Shown here one piece after another: positions 50,571 to 60,061 of a stretch of DNA of 64,000 bases. Source of the DNA: an uncultured Oscillospiraceae bacterium. Lineage in GTDB: Bacteria; Bacillota; Clostridia; Oscillospirales; Oscillospiraceae. Every line of letters starts with the position of its first letter. Positions within the stretch are counted from its first letter, which is position 1. The notes beneath the pieces are model-generated. The model was not told the origin of the DNA, ran no database searches, and saw only the letters and a program-made list of their open reading frames with translations. Position numbers and translations under genes: made by a program. The stretch lies in assembly GCA_910587505.1 (NCBI GenBank), contig CAJULD010000006.1:37933-101932 (forward strand), given 5' to 3'.

Positions 50571-50778
50571 CCAAAAAGAACTTCTGGGAATGCAGAAGAC
50601 TGCTCCGCAGGAGCTTCCGGAAAACCGGGCGGCGCGTTTTTGCCTTTATTGTGAGTCCCAGTATACCACAGACCCACCGCGGATGTCGAGGAAGAATTTT
50701 TCTTTTCCCGGAGAAATCCATCCCTGAGCCCCGCGGGCCGTATCCGGGGGCGTCCGGCAGCAAGGCCCGGCTGCCGCG

Positions 50779-50820
50779 AAAAAGGCCGCCCGTTCCCCGG
50801 AAGGAACGGGCGGCCTTTTT
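50779..50820. terminator. Strong bidirectional terminator
   Basis: AAAAAGGCCGCCCGTTCC and its perfect 18-base complement with a 6-base loop, A-run on the left and T-run on the right. It ends spoVAC on the minus strand. Confidence 0.88.
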
Positions 50821-51254
50821 TAAAGAAGCATCAGGATTACGCCGTAAACCACGCTGGCAGCCACACCGAAAACAATGACCGGTCCCGCCACGGTGAACAT
50901 TTTCGCCGCCATGCCGGTAATCAGCCCCTCGCTTTTGAAGTCGATGGCCGGGGAGGCCACCGCGTTGGCAAAGCCGGTGATGGGCACCAGCGTCCCCGCT
51001 CCGCCCCAGCGGCCCAGCTTGTTGTACAGGTTCAGTCCCGTCAGCAGCACAGACAGAAACACCAGACAGATGGACGTGGCCGTCCCTGCGTCGGTCTTCT
51101 CCAGTCCCAGCGCCGTCCAGCCGTCCATGACCGCCTGTCCCAGCACGCAGATGCCGCCGCCAAACAGAAAGGCCAGGACGCAGTTTTTGACAATGGGCGA
51201 GCTTTTCGCCCGTGCCTGGACATACTTTTGGTATTCCTGCTTTGAAATTTCCAT
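50820..51254 (-). CDS. spoVAC: Stage V sporulation protein AC
   Basis: 144 residues, four membrane helices. KSSPIVKNCVLAFLFGGGIC, TGLNLYNKLGRWGGAGTLVP and FANAVASPAIDFKSEG are typical of SpoVAC. In Bacillus it is a mechanosensitive channel of the spore inner membrane for dipicolinic acid. AAGGAG precedes the ATG at 51254; upstream codons are not used. No spoVAD/AE lie beside it. It supports a spore-forming host. Confidence 0.9.
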   Translation of the reverse strand: MEISKQEYQKYVQARAKSSPIVKNCVLAFLFGGGICVLGQAVMDGWTALGLEKTDAGTATSICLVFLSVLLTGLNLYNKLGRWGGAGTLVPITGFANAVASPAIDFKSEGLITGMAAKMFTVAGPVIVFGVAASVVYGVILMLL

Positions 51255-51379
51255 GGTACATCTCCTTGTAATCAGTTTCTGGCAATAGTATCTGCCGAAA
51301 CCGGAGGGATATACCGCAGAAATCATTTCCTCTGATAAAAAGTGCGCCGGCAGATAAACTATAGACGAGGTGAGAGAAG

Positions 51380-51586
51380 ATGTTGATGGATTGGAATACG
51401 GATACGCCCTTCCTTCCCGAGGACGGGGAACCGGAGGGGGACAGCATCCGGCGGGAAGAAAAGCGGAACCGGCGGCTTTTCCTTCTGGGCGGCGCGATGA
51501 ACGCCATGGGCGGCTATCTGGGCCCCGTCTATCCCGTGCTGCTGGACCCGGCGGAAGACGAGGAGGAAGCGGACCCCAACCCCTAG
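51380..51586 (+). CDS. Small acidic protein, unknown
   Basis: 68 residues, acidic at both ends with a short glycine-rich hydrophobic centre (LLGGAMNAMGGYLGPVYPVLL). GAGGTG precedes the ATG by 6 bases. It is divergent from spoVAC, so a sporulation link is possible but unproven. Confidence 0.55.
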   Translation: MLMDWNTDTPFLPEDGEPEGDSIRREEKRNRRLFLLGGAMNAMGGYLGPVYPVLLDPAEDEEEADPNP

Positions 51587-51669
51587 CGCGTATCCCTGAA
51601 TCAGTCACGCACAGAGCGAAGCGGGACTTGTTCGCAAAAGCGGCGCAGCCACTTTTGGGACATGCAAGA

Positions 51670-51705
51670 AGCTCCTGCGGAGGGGAATCCCCCTCCGCAG
51701 GAGCT
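51670..51705. terminator. Terminator between convergent genes
   Basis: AGCTCCTGCGGAGGG and its perfect complement with a 6-base loop, followed by CCTTTG on the plus strand and TTCTTG on the minus strand. It separates the 51380 gene from the hybrid kinase. Confidence 0.75.
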
Positions 51706-51713
51706 CCTTTGTA

Positions 51714-54700
51714 TCAATGGGCGCCCAGATATTTGCCCAGGACATGCAGGAACAGCGCGATGTCCAGGGGCTTGGCAATATGGGCGTTCATGCCGCTTTT
51801 CAGGGCGGTCTCCCTGTCCTCCTCCATGGCGTTGGCCGTCATAGCGATGATGGGGAGGTCCCGCACATCCTTCCGGGGCAGGGCGCGGATGGTGCGGGTG
51901 GCCTCGTAGCCGTCCATTACCGGCATCTGCACGTCCATAAGGACAGCGTCGTAGTACCCTTCCTCCGACCGGCTGACCATGTCCACCGCGTCCGTACCGT
52001 CCGGCGCGGTCTCCACGGCGAAGCCGGACTCCTCCAGAATGGCCACGGCGATCTCCCGGTTGAGCTCGTTGTCCTCCACCAGCAGAACCCGCTTGCCGGT
52101 GAAATCCGCCGGCCGCCAGAGGGGGCTCTCCTCCTCTTTATCAACCAGATGATTGGCGGCCAGCAGAGCGGCCTTCAGATCAGACATGAACAGCGGCTTG
52201 GCGCAGAAGGCGGTGACGCCCGCCTCCCTGGCCTCCTCCTCGATGTCCGTCCATTCGTAGGCGGTCAGAATAATGATGGCGGCCTCCTGGCCGATGGCGG
52301 CGCGGATCCGCCGGCAGGTCTCCACTCCGCTCATATCCGGCATCTGCCAGTCAACGATGTAGGTGTGGTAGGAATCGCCCTCGTTGTGGGCGCTCTTCGC
52401 CCGGTACACTGCCTCCTTGCCGGAGGTGGTCCACTCCGCCCGCATCCCGATCTGCCGGAGCATCCGGGTCACGCTCTCGCAGCTGTCGCAGTCGTCGTCC
52501 ACCACGATGGCCCGGAGGCCCTCCAGCTCCCGGATCTGCAGTGCGTTCTTCTCCACGTCCTGAATCTTCAGGCTCAGCTCCACCCGGAACTCGCTGCCCT
52601 TGCCCTTCTCGCTCCGGACGGTGATGGTCCCGCCCATCATTTCCACAATATTTTTGGTGATGGCCATGCCCAGTCCCGTTCCCTGAATACCGGTCCTGGT
52701 GGTGCTGGATTCCCGCTCGAAGGGCTCGAAGATATGCTCCACGAAGTCGGGCGCCATGCCGATGCCGTTGTCCTTCACAATGAAAACATAGTCCCCCCGG
52801 CCCCGGTGGAAGGTGGTCTCCTGCTGGATGCGGAAGCTCACGGTTCCGCCTGCCGGGGTGTACTTCACGGCGTTGCCCAGCAGATTGATGAATACCTGAT
52901 TGAGCTTCAGGGGGTCGGCGATCACGTCCTCGTTGTTCACGTTGAAGGTGTCGATAAACAGCTCCAGCTGTTTGGCCTTCACCTGGGGCTGGATGATATT
53001 CACCAGATCGTGGGTCAGCTCGGAGATGTTGCACTCCTGCTCCTTGATCTGGACCTTTCCGCTCTCAATGCGGCTCATGTCCAGAATATCGTTGATAAGG
53101 CTGAGGAGATGATTGCTGGAGGAGAGGACCTTCTGAAGGCTGTCCCGTACCTGGTCCTTATTGTCAATATGGCTGATGGCGATGGTGGTAAAGCCGATGA
53201 TGGCGTTCATGGGGGTACGGATATCGTGGGACATGTTGGAGAGGAAGGTGGTCTTGGCCTGGTTGGCCCGCTGGGCCTGCATCAGGGCGTCCTGAAGGGC
53301 CTGGGTCTGCTCCCGCTGCCTGCGGACCAGGGCGGTGATGTCCTTGCACACCACCATGACCATGATGTCCCCCTCGCTGTCGTCCCGGGTCATGATGAAG
53401 GTCTGCCGCACGCACATGGGCTGCCCCGCATCCATCCGGCCCCAGTAGTCCACGTTGATCTCCAGCTCCCCCTGCTCGAAGCGCTCCCGCAGCCGCTCCG
53501 GACTGACCGCCGCGCAATACTCCTCCAGGGATTCCTCCATAATGAAGTCCTTCCACTTTTCAAAGCAGGTCGAGGCGGAGCAGGGAACCGACAGCCCGAC
53601 CTGTTCCAGAACGGAGACCGGCCGGCCGTCGATGGTGCGGACCACGTCCTGCTCAATCAGGTCGCGGGTAAGATTGAATTCAAAGGTACAGAAGGCGGTG
53701 GAGGTGATGGCGATCCGGTACTGCCGCTCCTTGCGGTTCATCACGGACAGCGCCTTCCTGCTTTGCAGCTCCCGCTGCTTCAGCTCCGTGATATTCTGCC
53801 GCACCAGCAGAAGCCGGACGGCCCGCCCCTCTTTCCGCTGGAGGCACACCGCAATCAGATGCTCCCAGTCCTCCTTCCCGTTCCGGGAGACATGGCACTC
53901 ATAGGTAAAGGTATCCTGCCTGGAGAGGATCTCCGCGATGGAGTCCGAGCGGAAGATCTCCCGGAACCGCTCCTTTCCCTCCTCTCCGATGATATCCTGC
54001 GCGTGAACGCGGACGATGTCGCCATAGGGGCCCTCCATGGCCAGGCTGCTGCTCAGCGGCCGGATGCCCGCCATGTAGGAGTAAGTATCATTTTCCAGAT
54101 CCACCGTCAGGTACCGGGAGGCAAAGAGGGTGTTCAGGCCGCCCAGCACATAGCCGAACTGAGTATTCTGCTTTTCCAGCGTCCTCCGCCGCGCCCGGCT
54201 CCGGACTACCAGCACAACGATGTACGCAACAAACAGGACGATCAGGATTATCTGCAAAACCATGCCCGTGTGGTTGGCCTCCCGAAGCATGGCGCGGGTC
54301 ACGCTCTGGGGGAAGGCCTGCACCAGCACGTACTCGCTGCTGGGAAGATGGAACACGCACAGGTTGTCTACAAGGCTGTCCCTGGCGCAGAGGAAGCCCG
54401 CGCTGCCGGTCCCCTTCCGGAAAGCCGTCCAGACGTCTTCGGCGATCTTTTCATCGATCTGACCGGAGTCCCGGAGCATGTCCGGCAGGGGCCGGTCGTA
54501 CTCGCCCTCGTCGGAGCTGGCAATGATCTGTCCGTCCAGCGCGCACAGGAACACGTCCGCCGGCTCGCCGAAATAACTGGTGGACAGCATGTTGCGGAGG
54601 TAGTCCTCCGCGAAGTACAGACCCAGCAGCATCCCGATGATCTCCCCGTCGTATTTCACGGGGGCGTAAAACACCGTCATAATCTGGCCGGTCAGCCGGG

Positions 54701-55115
54701 AGCGCACCACCTGCACGCCGCTCTCTCCCTGCATCCCGTTGATATAATACTCCCGGTCGCTGCTGTCATTGGTCTGGCCGTTGGAGGCCAGATTGAGCCC
54801 CTCCGCATTGGTGAAGCGCACGGCGTCGAAGGACGCGTTTTCCTCCATCCCCCGAAGCAGCGCAGTCGTGATCTCCGGGGGGCTCTGATTGGCGCCCAGC
54901 AGGTAGGCGTAGTTTCGCAGCCGTAAAAGGGCGTTGTTGAATTCGCTTTCAATTCTCTGGGCGGTCTGTCCGGCGGAATCCATGGCATAGCTCATGTTCT
55001 GATTCTCGATCCGCCTGCTGTTGGCCGTGGAGTACCACTGGAACAGCAGGCAGACCGCCGCCAACAGGACGCCGGTATACAGCGCATTTTGCCAGGTTGT
55101 CTTTGTTGTACGCAT
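51714..55115 (-). CDS. Hybrid sensor histidine kinase with two receiver domains
   Basis: 1133 residues: helix near 13-31, extracytoplasmic dCache-like domain (32-285), helix near 287-307, a PAS-like region (about 320-600), HisKA with FLSNMSHDIRTPMNAI (His near 629), HATPase_c (GTGLGMAITKNIVEMMGG near 805-822), receiver 1 (VVDDD; Asp in YIVDWQMPDMSG near 918) and receiver 2 (LLVEDNELNRE; Asp in VLMDVQMPVMDGYEAT near 1060). No Hpt domain is attached, so a separate phosphotransfer partner is expected. It is monocistronic, and the ligand may be a small nutrient. Confidence 0.93.
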   Translation of the reverse strand: MRTTKTTWQNALYTGVLLAAVCLLFQWYSTANSRRIENQNMSYAMDSAGQTAQRIESEFNNALLRLRNYAYLLGANQSPPEITTALLRGMEENASFDAVRFTNAEGLNLASNGQTNDSSDREYYINGMQGESGVQVVRSRLTGQIMTVFYAPVKYDGEIIGMLLGLYFAEDYLRNMLSTSYFGEPADVFLCALDGQIIASSDEGEYDRPLPDMLRDSGQIDEKIAEDVWTAFRKGTGSAGFLCARDSLVDNLCVFHLPSSEYVLVQAFPQSVTRAMLREANHTGMVLQIILIVLFVAYIVVLVVRSRARRRTLEKQNTQFGYVLGGLNTLFASRYLTVDLENDTYSYMAGIRPLSSSLAMEGPYGDIVRVHAQDIIGEEGKERFREIFRSDSIAEILSRQDTFTYECHVSRNGKEDWEHLIAVCLQRKEGRAVRLLLVRQNITELKQRELQSRKALSVMNRKERQYRIAITSTAFCTFEFNLTRDLIEQDVVRTIDGRPVSVLEQVGLSVPCSASTCFEKWKDFIMEESLEEYCAAVSPERLRERFEQGELEINVDYWGRMDAGQPMCVRQTFIMTRDDSEGDIMVMVVCKDITALVRRQREQTQALQDALMQAQRANQAKTTFLSNMSHDIRTPMNAIIGFTTIAISHIDNKDQVRDSLQKVLSSSNHLLSLINDILDMSRIESGKVQIKEQECNISELTHDLVNIIQPQVKAKQLELFIDTFNVNNEDVIADPLKLNQVFINLLGNAVKYTPAGGTVSFRIQQETTFHRGRGDYVFIVKDNGIGMAPDFVEHIFEPFERESSTTRTGIQGTGLGMAITKNIVEMMGGTITVRSEKGKGSEFRVELSLKIQDVEKNALQIRELEGLRAIVVDDDCDSCESVTRMLRQIGMRAEWTTSGKEAVYRAKSAHNEGDSYHTYIVDWQMPDMSGVETCRRIRAAIGQEAAIIILTAYEWTDIEEEAREAGVTAFCAKPLFMSDLKAALLAANHLVDKEEESPLWRPADFTGKRVLLVEDNELNREIAVAILEESGFAVETAPDGTDAVDMVSRSEEGYYDAVLMDVQMPVMDGYEATRTIRALPRKDVRDLPIIAMTANAMEEDRETALKSGMNAHIAKPLDIALFLHVLGKYLGAH

Positions 55116-55225
55116 AGAACCCCCCTCTGACCTCGTTGTGTCCGTTCCCGCCTCGCTCTATCCATTATAACAGAAAGCAGCGAAAACGCAATATGCAAAC
55201 GGTCGTCTGCGCAGACTGCCGTCAA

Positions 55226-55933
55226 TCAGCCGCGGGATTCCTTCTGTCCGTAGTAGGCGTTGGGGCCGTGCTTGCGGAGGAAGTGCCGGTCCTGAATGCG
55301 CCGGGGCGCGGGCTCCGCTTCGGGATGGATCAGCTCGGTAAACATGGCCATTTTCGCCACCTCCTCCAGCACCACGGAGTGATACGCCGCCTGAGCGGCG
55401 TCCCTGCCCCAGGTGAAGGGCCCGTGGCTGCGGCAGATGACGGCGGGGACGTGGACGGGGTTAATCCCCCGGGTGCGGAAGGTCTCCACGATCACGCGTC
55501 CGGTGTTGGCCTCATAGTCCCCGTCGATCTCCTCCGCCGTCAGGTTCCGGGCACAGGGGACGGGCCCGTGGAAGTAGTCGGCGTGGGTGGTGCCGTAGGC
55601 GGGGATATCCCGGCCCGCCTGGGCCCAGGCCACGGCATGGGTACTGTGCGTATGGACGATGCCGCCAATATCCGGAAATTCCCGATAGAGCTCCAGATGG
55701 GTCCTGGCGTCGGAGGAGGGACGCAGCGTCCCCTCCGCCTGCTTCCCCTCCAGATCCATCACCACCAGGTCCTCCGGACGCAGCGCCTCATACTCCACGC
55801 CGGAGGGCTTGATTACAAACAGGCCCCGCCCCCGGTCGATGCCGCTGGCGTTGCCCCAGGTGAAGGTCACCAGGCCCCGGCGGGGCAGCTCCATATTGGC
55901 CTCATAGACTTCTCTTTTCAATTCTTCCAGCAT
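55226..55933 (-). CDS. araD: L-ribulose-5-phosphate 4-epimerase
   Basis: 235 residues, class II aldolase fold. TWGNASGID, VKPSGVEYEAL-type (IKPSGVEYE) and the zinc histidines in VHTHSTHAVAWAQ are present; HADYFHGPVPCA follows. It converts L-ribulose-5-phosphate to D-xylulose-5-phosphate, the last step of arabinose entry into the pentose-phosphate route. It starts 6 bases after the kinase gene. Confidence 0.95.
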   Translation of the reverse strand: MLEELKREVYEANMELPRRGLVTFTWGNASGIDRGRGLFVIKPSGVEYEALRPEDLVVMDLEGKQAEGTLRPSSDARTHLELYREFPDIGGIVHTHSTHAVAWAQAGRDIPAYGTTHADYFHGPVPCARNLTAEEIDGDYEANTGRVIVETFRTRGINPVHVPAVICRSHGPFTWGRDAAQAAYHSVVLEEVAKMAMFTELIHPEAEPAPRRIQDRHFLRKHGPNAYYGQKESRG

Positions 55934-55939
55934 ACGCCT

Positions 55940-57514
55940 TTATTCCTCCACGGTTTCCACCGCCGTCCGCTCCACCGCCAGCGCCCGGCGGTAGCGCTCC
56001 AGAAATCCTGCAAAGCCCGCAACGTCGCTTTCGTCCGCCGTCAGCCCGGTCACCTTCGCCCGCGCAAAGACCTTCCGCTCCAGATAGTCCTCCAGTCTCT
56101 CGCCGGGCGCGGCCCAGATCCGGTAGGCCGCCAGCAGGGCCATGCCGTAAGGTCCGCCCTCCCCCGCCGTCTCCATCACTGACACCGGCGCGCTCACGGC
56201 CGCGGACAGCATCCGCTGTCCCACGCCGGGGGTCTTGAAATAGCCGCCGTGGCCGCAGAGACTTTCAATCTGCACCTTCTCCTCCCCGGTGAGGATGTCC
56301 AGCCCGATTTTCAGCGTGGCCAGCGCGGAGAGCAGATGGGCGCGCATGAAGTTGGCCAGCGTGAAGCGGGCCGACGGCGAGCGGAGGAAGACCGGCCGCC
56401 CCGCGTCCAGGTCCGTGACTCCCTCGCCGGAGAAGTAATTGTAGCTGAGCAGCCCGCCGCAGTCCGCGTCGCCCTCCAGCGCCTTGCGGAACAGCAGGTC
56501 GTACAGCCCGTTTCTGTCAATGTCCGCCCCAACCGCTCCGGCGAACTCCCCAAGGAGCCCCACCCAGGCGTTGATATCGCTGGTACAGTTGTTGCAGTGA
56601 ACCATGGCAACCGGCGCTCCGGCCGGGGTGGTCACCATGTCAATCTCCCGGTGGACCCCCAGCGGCCGGTCCACCACCACCATGGCAAAGTCGCTGGTCC
56701 CGGCGGACACGTTGCCTGTACGGACCCGCACGGAGTTGGTGGCCGCCATGCCGGTGCCCGCGTCTCCCTCCGGCGGCGAGAGGGGAATGCCCGCCTTCAG
56801 CTTTCCGGTGGGGTCCAGGAACCGCGCCCCCTCCTCTGTGAGGATCCCCGCCTCCTGTCCGGCGGGGAGCACACGGGGGAACACGTCCCGCATCCGCCAG
56901 ATGAAACCCTTTTCCGCGAGGAGGGCGTCAAATTTTTCCACCATGTCCCCGTCGTAGTCCAGCCTTCCGCTGTCGATGGGGAACATCCCCGACGCCTCGC
57001 CCACGCCCACCGCCTTCCATCCGGTGAGCCTCCAGTGAATATATCCCGCCAGCGTGGTCAGATAATCCAGCCGGGGCAGATGCTCCTCCCCGTTCAGGAC
57101 CGCCTGATAGAGGTGGGCCACGCTCCACCGCTGGGGAATGTTGAAGCCGAAGCGTTCCGTCAGCGCCGCCGCCGCCGGGCCGGTTATGGTGTTCCGCCAG
57201 GTACGGAAGGCGGTCAGCGCCTTCCCGTCCCTGTCAAAGGGCAGGTAGCCGTGCATCATGCCGGAGACGCCGATGGCCCCTGTTTCCGTCAGGTCCTGGC
57301 CGTACCTCTCCCGCACATCCGCCGCCAGGCTGGCGTAGCAGGCCTGGATCCCCCGATGGATTTCCTCCATGGAGTAGGTCCAGATTCCATCCGCCAGCCG
57401 GTTTTCCCAGTCGTAGCTGCCGGACGCCGCCGGCATGTGGTCCCGGTCGATCAGAACCGCCTTGATCCGGGTCGAGCCCAGCTCGATTCCCAGCGCCGTT
57501 TGCCTGAGATCCAT
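55940..57514 (-). CDS. FGGY-family kinase, probable L-ribulokinase
   Basis: About 524 residues. N-terminal LGIELGSTRIKAVLIDRD (phosphate-1), GVSGMMHGYLPFD, and C-terminal FKTPGVGQRMLSAAV and GGPYGMALLAAY are FGGY kinase segments. Start at 57514 has AGGAGGAGAGA immediately upstream; the longer frame adds a low-complexity stretch. Placement before araD and after the arabinofuranosidase suggests L-ribulose as the substrate, though xylulokinase activity cannot be excluded. No araA is in the window. Confidence 0.88.
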   Translation of the reverse strand: MDLRQTALGIELGSTRIKAVLIDRDHMPAASGSYDWENRLADGIWTYSMEEIHRGIQACYASLAADVRERYGQDLTETGAIGVSGMMHGYLPFDRDGKALTAFRTWRNTITGPAAAALTERFGFNIPQRWSVAHLYQAVLNGEEHLPRLDYLTTLAGYIHWRLTGWKAVGVGEASGMFPIDSGRLDYDGDMVEKFDALLAEKGFIWRMRDVFPRVLPAGQEAGILTEEGARFLDPTGKLKAGIPLSPPEGDAGTGMAATNSVRVRTGNVSAGTSDFAMVVVDRPLGVHREIDMVTTPAGAPVAMVHCNNCTSDINAWVGLLGEFAGAVGADIDRNGLYDLLFRKALEGDADCGGLLSYNYFSGEGVTDLDAGRPVFLRSPSARFTLANFMRAHLLSALATLKIGLDILTGEEKVQIESLCGHGGYFKTPGVGQRMLSAAVSAPVSVMETAGEGGPYGMALLAAYRIWAAPGERLEDYLERKVFARAKVTGLTADESDVAGFAGFLERYRRALAVERTAVETVEE

Positions 57515-57620
57515 TCTCTCCTCCTGTCCCGCCGGACCGGCTTCCCCGGTACCGGCGACAGTCTTTTTGCAGGAGGCCCCGCGCACTCCCCGCCGTTCGG
57601 GACCTGCGCGGAGCCTCCGC

Positions 57621-57866
57621 TTACCACTTCTTATAAGGGCAGGTTCCCCGCCGGGAGGCCGCCCGCAGTTCCACGTAGCACCCGCAGGCCGTACAGGTTC
57701 CCGCCTCCAGACAGTCGCAGCCCTTACAGGCCGCCAGCCGCCGGCCGTATTCCTCCGCCGGCGTGCGCTCCTTCTCCGGCGTGGCCTCGATGTGGGCCTT
57801 CAGCGTGCGCAGGTACGCCGCCTCGTCGAACTCCTCCAGCAGGCACCGCCGGCACCGGCGCTCCAT
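57621..57866 (-). CDS. Small Cys-rich zinc-ribbon protein (DUF6171-like)
   Basis: 81 residues with two CxxC-type knots: MERRCRRCLLEEFDE at the start and CKGCDCLEAGTCTACGCYVE, ending CPYKKW. Probable zinc-binding protein of the DUF6171 type, unknown function. Its ATG overlaps the arabinofuranosidase stop, so the two are coupled. Confidence 0.75.
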   Translation of the reverse strand: MERRCRRCLLEEFDEAAYLRTLKAHIEATPEKERTPAEEYGRRLAACKGCDCLEAGTCTACGCYVELRAASRRGTCPYKKW

Positions 57867-59362
57867 CAGGACAGACGCACCGACGCCACGCTGCAGGGCG
57901 GCAGGACGAACTCCACGCCTTCCCCGTCCGGCGCCGCCGCCAGCGCCTGCTCCCTCACGGTCTCGGGCGCGTCAAAGGTGTTGTGGGCGTGGGCCTCCCC
58001 GGCCAGCAGCGTGCCGGAAACCCTTTCCGGCTTCCCCGATGTCAGGGTCAGGCGCACCGTCTGGCTCTCCGTCATGGACAGATTGGCCGCCGTTACGGTG
58101 ATTTCCCCGCTTTCCATCCGGGAGGCGGAAACCTGCACCGCAGGTATCTGCCCGCCGCCCACGGTCCCCACGCCTTCGGCCTGCACCGGCAGCGCCTGGG
58201 CTCCCTGGTGATCCCGGTACATGTGGAACACATGCCAGGTGGGGGTCTTAATCATCTTTTCTCCCTCGGTGAGCAGCACCGCCTGGAGCACGTTTACCAT
58301 CTGGGCGATGCAGGCCATTTTCACCCGGTCGCAGTGGTTGTTGAAGATGTTCAGCGTCACCGCCGCCACCAGGGCGTCCCGCATGGTGTTCTGCTGGTAG
58401 AGGAAGCCCGGATTGGTTCCCGGCTCCACCTCGTACCAGGTTCCCCACTCGTCCACAATGAGGCCGATCTTCTTCTCCGGGTCGTACCTGTCCATGATGT
58501 CCCCGTGAAGGCGGATCAGATCTTCCATGTACAGGGCCTTCTCCAGAGTGGTATACCACTCCTCTTCGGTGAACACCGTGGCGCTGCCCCTGTTCTGCCA
58601 TCCGCCGGGATGGACGTAGTAGTGGAGGCTCAGTCCGTCCATATACCCGTGGGCATCCTCGGGATGAGGGTGGGCGAAGCAGGTCTTGAGCACCTTCTTT
58701 GTCCACTTCCGGTCATCCCCGTTGGGCCCGCCGCAGATTTTCCGGATGGGGGAAGCGTTGTGATAGCGGCGGATATAGGTCTGATACTGCCGGTAGAGGT
58801 TGGCGTAATACGCCGGCGTCATGTTGCCGCCGCAGCCCCAGTTCTCGTTGCCCACGCCGAAGTAGTCCACCGTCCAGGGCTCCTTCCGGCCATTGGCCTC
58901 CCGGAGCAGGGCCATGGGGGACACGCCGTCGAAGGTCATGTACTCCACCCACTCGCTCATCTCCTGGACGGTGCCGCTGCCCACGTTGCCGTTGATATAG
59001 GTCTTGCACCCCAGCTGGCGGCAGAGCTCGAAATACTCGTGGGTGCCAAAGGAATTGTCCTCCACCAGCCCGCCCCAGTGGGTGTTGACCATCCGCTTGC
59101 GGTTCTCCGCGGGGCCGATGCCGTCCTTCCAGTGGTACTCGTCGGCGAAGCACCCGCCGGGCCAGCGCAGCACCGGCACCCGGATCTCCTTCAGGGCCTC
59201 CACCACATCGGCGCGCATCCCGTTGACATTCGGGATGCCGCTGTCCGGCTTTACAAAGATGCCCTCGTAGATACACCGGCCCAGATGTTCGGAAAAGTGG
59301 CCGTAGATCTCCGGCGCAATGCGGCCAGGGGACCCTGTTTCGTCGATACGGATCGTTACCAT
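57866..59362 (-). CDS. abfA: Alpha-N-arabinofuranosidase (GH51)
   Basis: 498 residues. GH51 acid/base region GVGNENWGCGG near 168 (catalytic Glu) and nucleophile region LIVDEWGTWYEV near 292, with PGGCFADEYHWKDGIGP before. No signal peptide, so it acts inside the cell on imported arabino-oligosaccharides. First gene of the operon abfA-DUF6171-kinase-araD. Confidence 0.95.
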   Translation of the reverse strand: MVTIRIDETGSPGRIAPEIYGHFSEHLGRCIYEGIFVKPDSGIPNVNGMRADVVEALKEIRVPVLRWPGGCFADEYHWKDGIGPAENRKRMVNTHWGGLVEDNSFGTHEYFELCRQLGCKTYINGNVGSGTVQEMSEWVEYMTFDGVSPMALLREANGRKEPWTVDYFGVGNENWGCGGNMTPAYYANLYRQYQTYIRRYHNASPIRKICGGPNGDDRKWTKKVLKTCFAHPHPEDAHGYMDGLSLHYYVHPGGWQNRGSATVFTEEEWYTTLEKALYMEDLIRLHGDIMDRYDPEKKIGLIVDEWGTWYEVEPGTNPGFLYQQNTMRDALVAAVTLNIFNNHCDRVKMACIAQMVNVLQAVLLTEGEKMIKTPTWHVFHMYRDHQGAQALPVQAEGVGTVGGGQIPAVQVSASRMESGEITVTAANLSMTESQTVRLTLTSGKPERVSGTLLAGEAHAHNTFDAPETVREQALAAAPDGEGVEFVLPPCSVASVRLS

Positions 59363-59434
59363 AGATATTCCTCCTTATTCCTCTGCCGCCGCGCCGCGGC
59401 GGCTAAACGTTTCCGGTGGATTCAGAACCTGTAT

Positions 59435-59923
59435 TCACAATCGCAGCACGCCGTCTGGCCGGCCTTTTTCCCGCCATACTGCGTCAATTTCCGCAGCCCG
59501 TGCGTCAGTGTATGGCTGCGGAAAAATCCCCCTCCCTCCGGCCCTGCCGTTTTGGAACCGGCGGATCAGACGGAGGTCCTCCCGGTCCTTTTCCCGCCCC
59601 GGCTTTTCCTTCATGAGGATCAATCCGTCGATGGAGACGACCGGCAGCCCCTCCCATATGACGACCCGGTCCTCCAGCCAGTTTTCAAATATCTCGACCG
59701 CTTCGGAGAAAACCGTTTTTCTGCTTCCATCGGGAAGGACTTCCGTGGGATACCCTGCCTTCTCCAGCTTATCCGCCATCGAGGAGGTACAGCCCAGATC
59801 AATATCCCGCGTGGTATCTCTGATTCCATACAGCACCATGGCCGCGCCTGACGTCACCCGGTATTCCCCGGCGTCAAGCGCCGCTTCCTCCAATAAGCGG
59901 ATGATATCTTCTTTCCGCAACAT
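59435..59923 (-). CDS. Nucleotidyltransferase-fold protein
   Basis: 162 residues with the minimal nucleotidyltransferase pattern SGAAMVLYGIRDTTRDIDLG (Gly-Ala pair then DxD) near residues 25-44, followed by LPDGSRKTVF and KEKPGREKDREDLRLI. Similar proteins (DUF6036-like) occur as stand-alone or toxin-antitoxin-like genes. No partner gene adjoins it. The C-terminal 40 residues are low in structure. Confidence 0.65.
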   Translation of the reverse strand: MLRKEDIIRLLEEAALDAGEYRVTSGAAMVLYGIRDTTRDIDLGCTSSMADKLEKAGYPTEVLPDGSRKTVFSEAVEIFENWLEDRVVIWEGLPVVSIDGLILMKEKPGREKDREDLRLIRRFQNGRAGGRGIFPQPYTDARAAEIDAVWREKGRPDGVLRL

Positions 59924-60061
59924 AAAACTTTCCCTTCTTCAGACTTTCGTGCATTATGCCCCCGTTTCCCGCCGGCGCAAGAGAAAAGAGCGTATTTTTC
60001 CGGCGCAGCCTGCTTAAGAACCGGGATTCATAATCGGGGGATGCCGGGCGGAGCGATTCCC

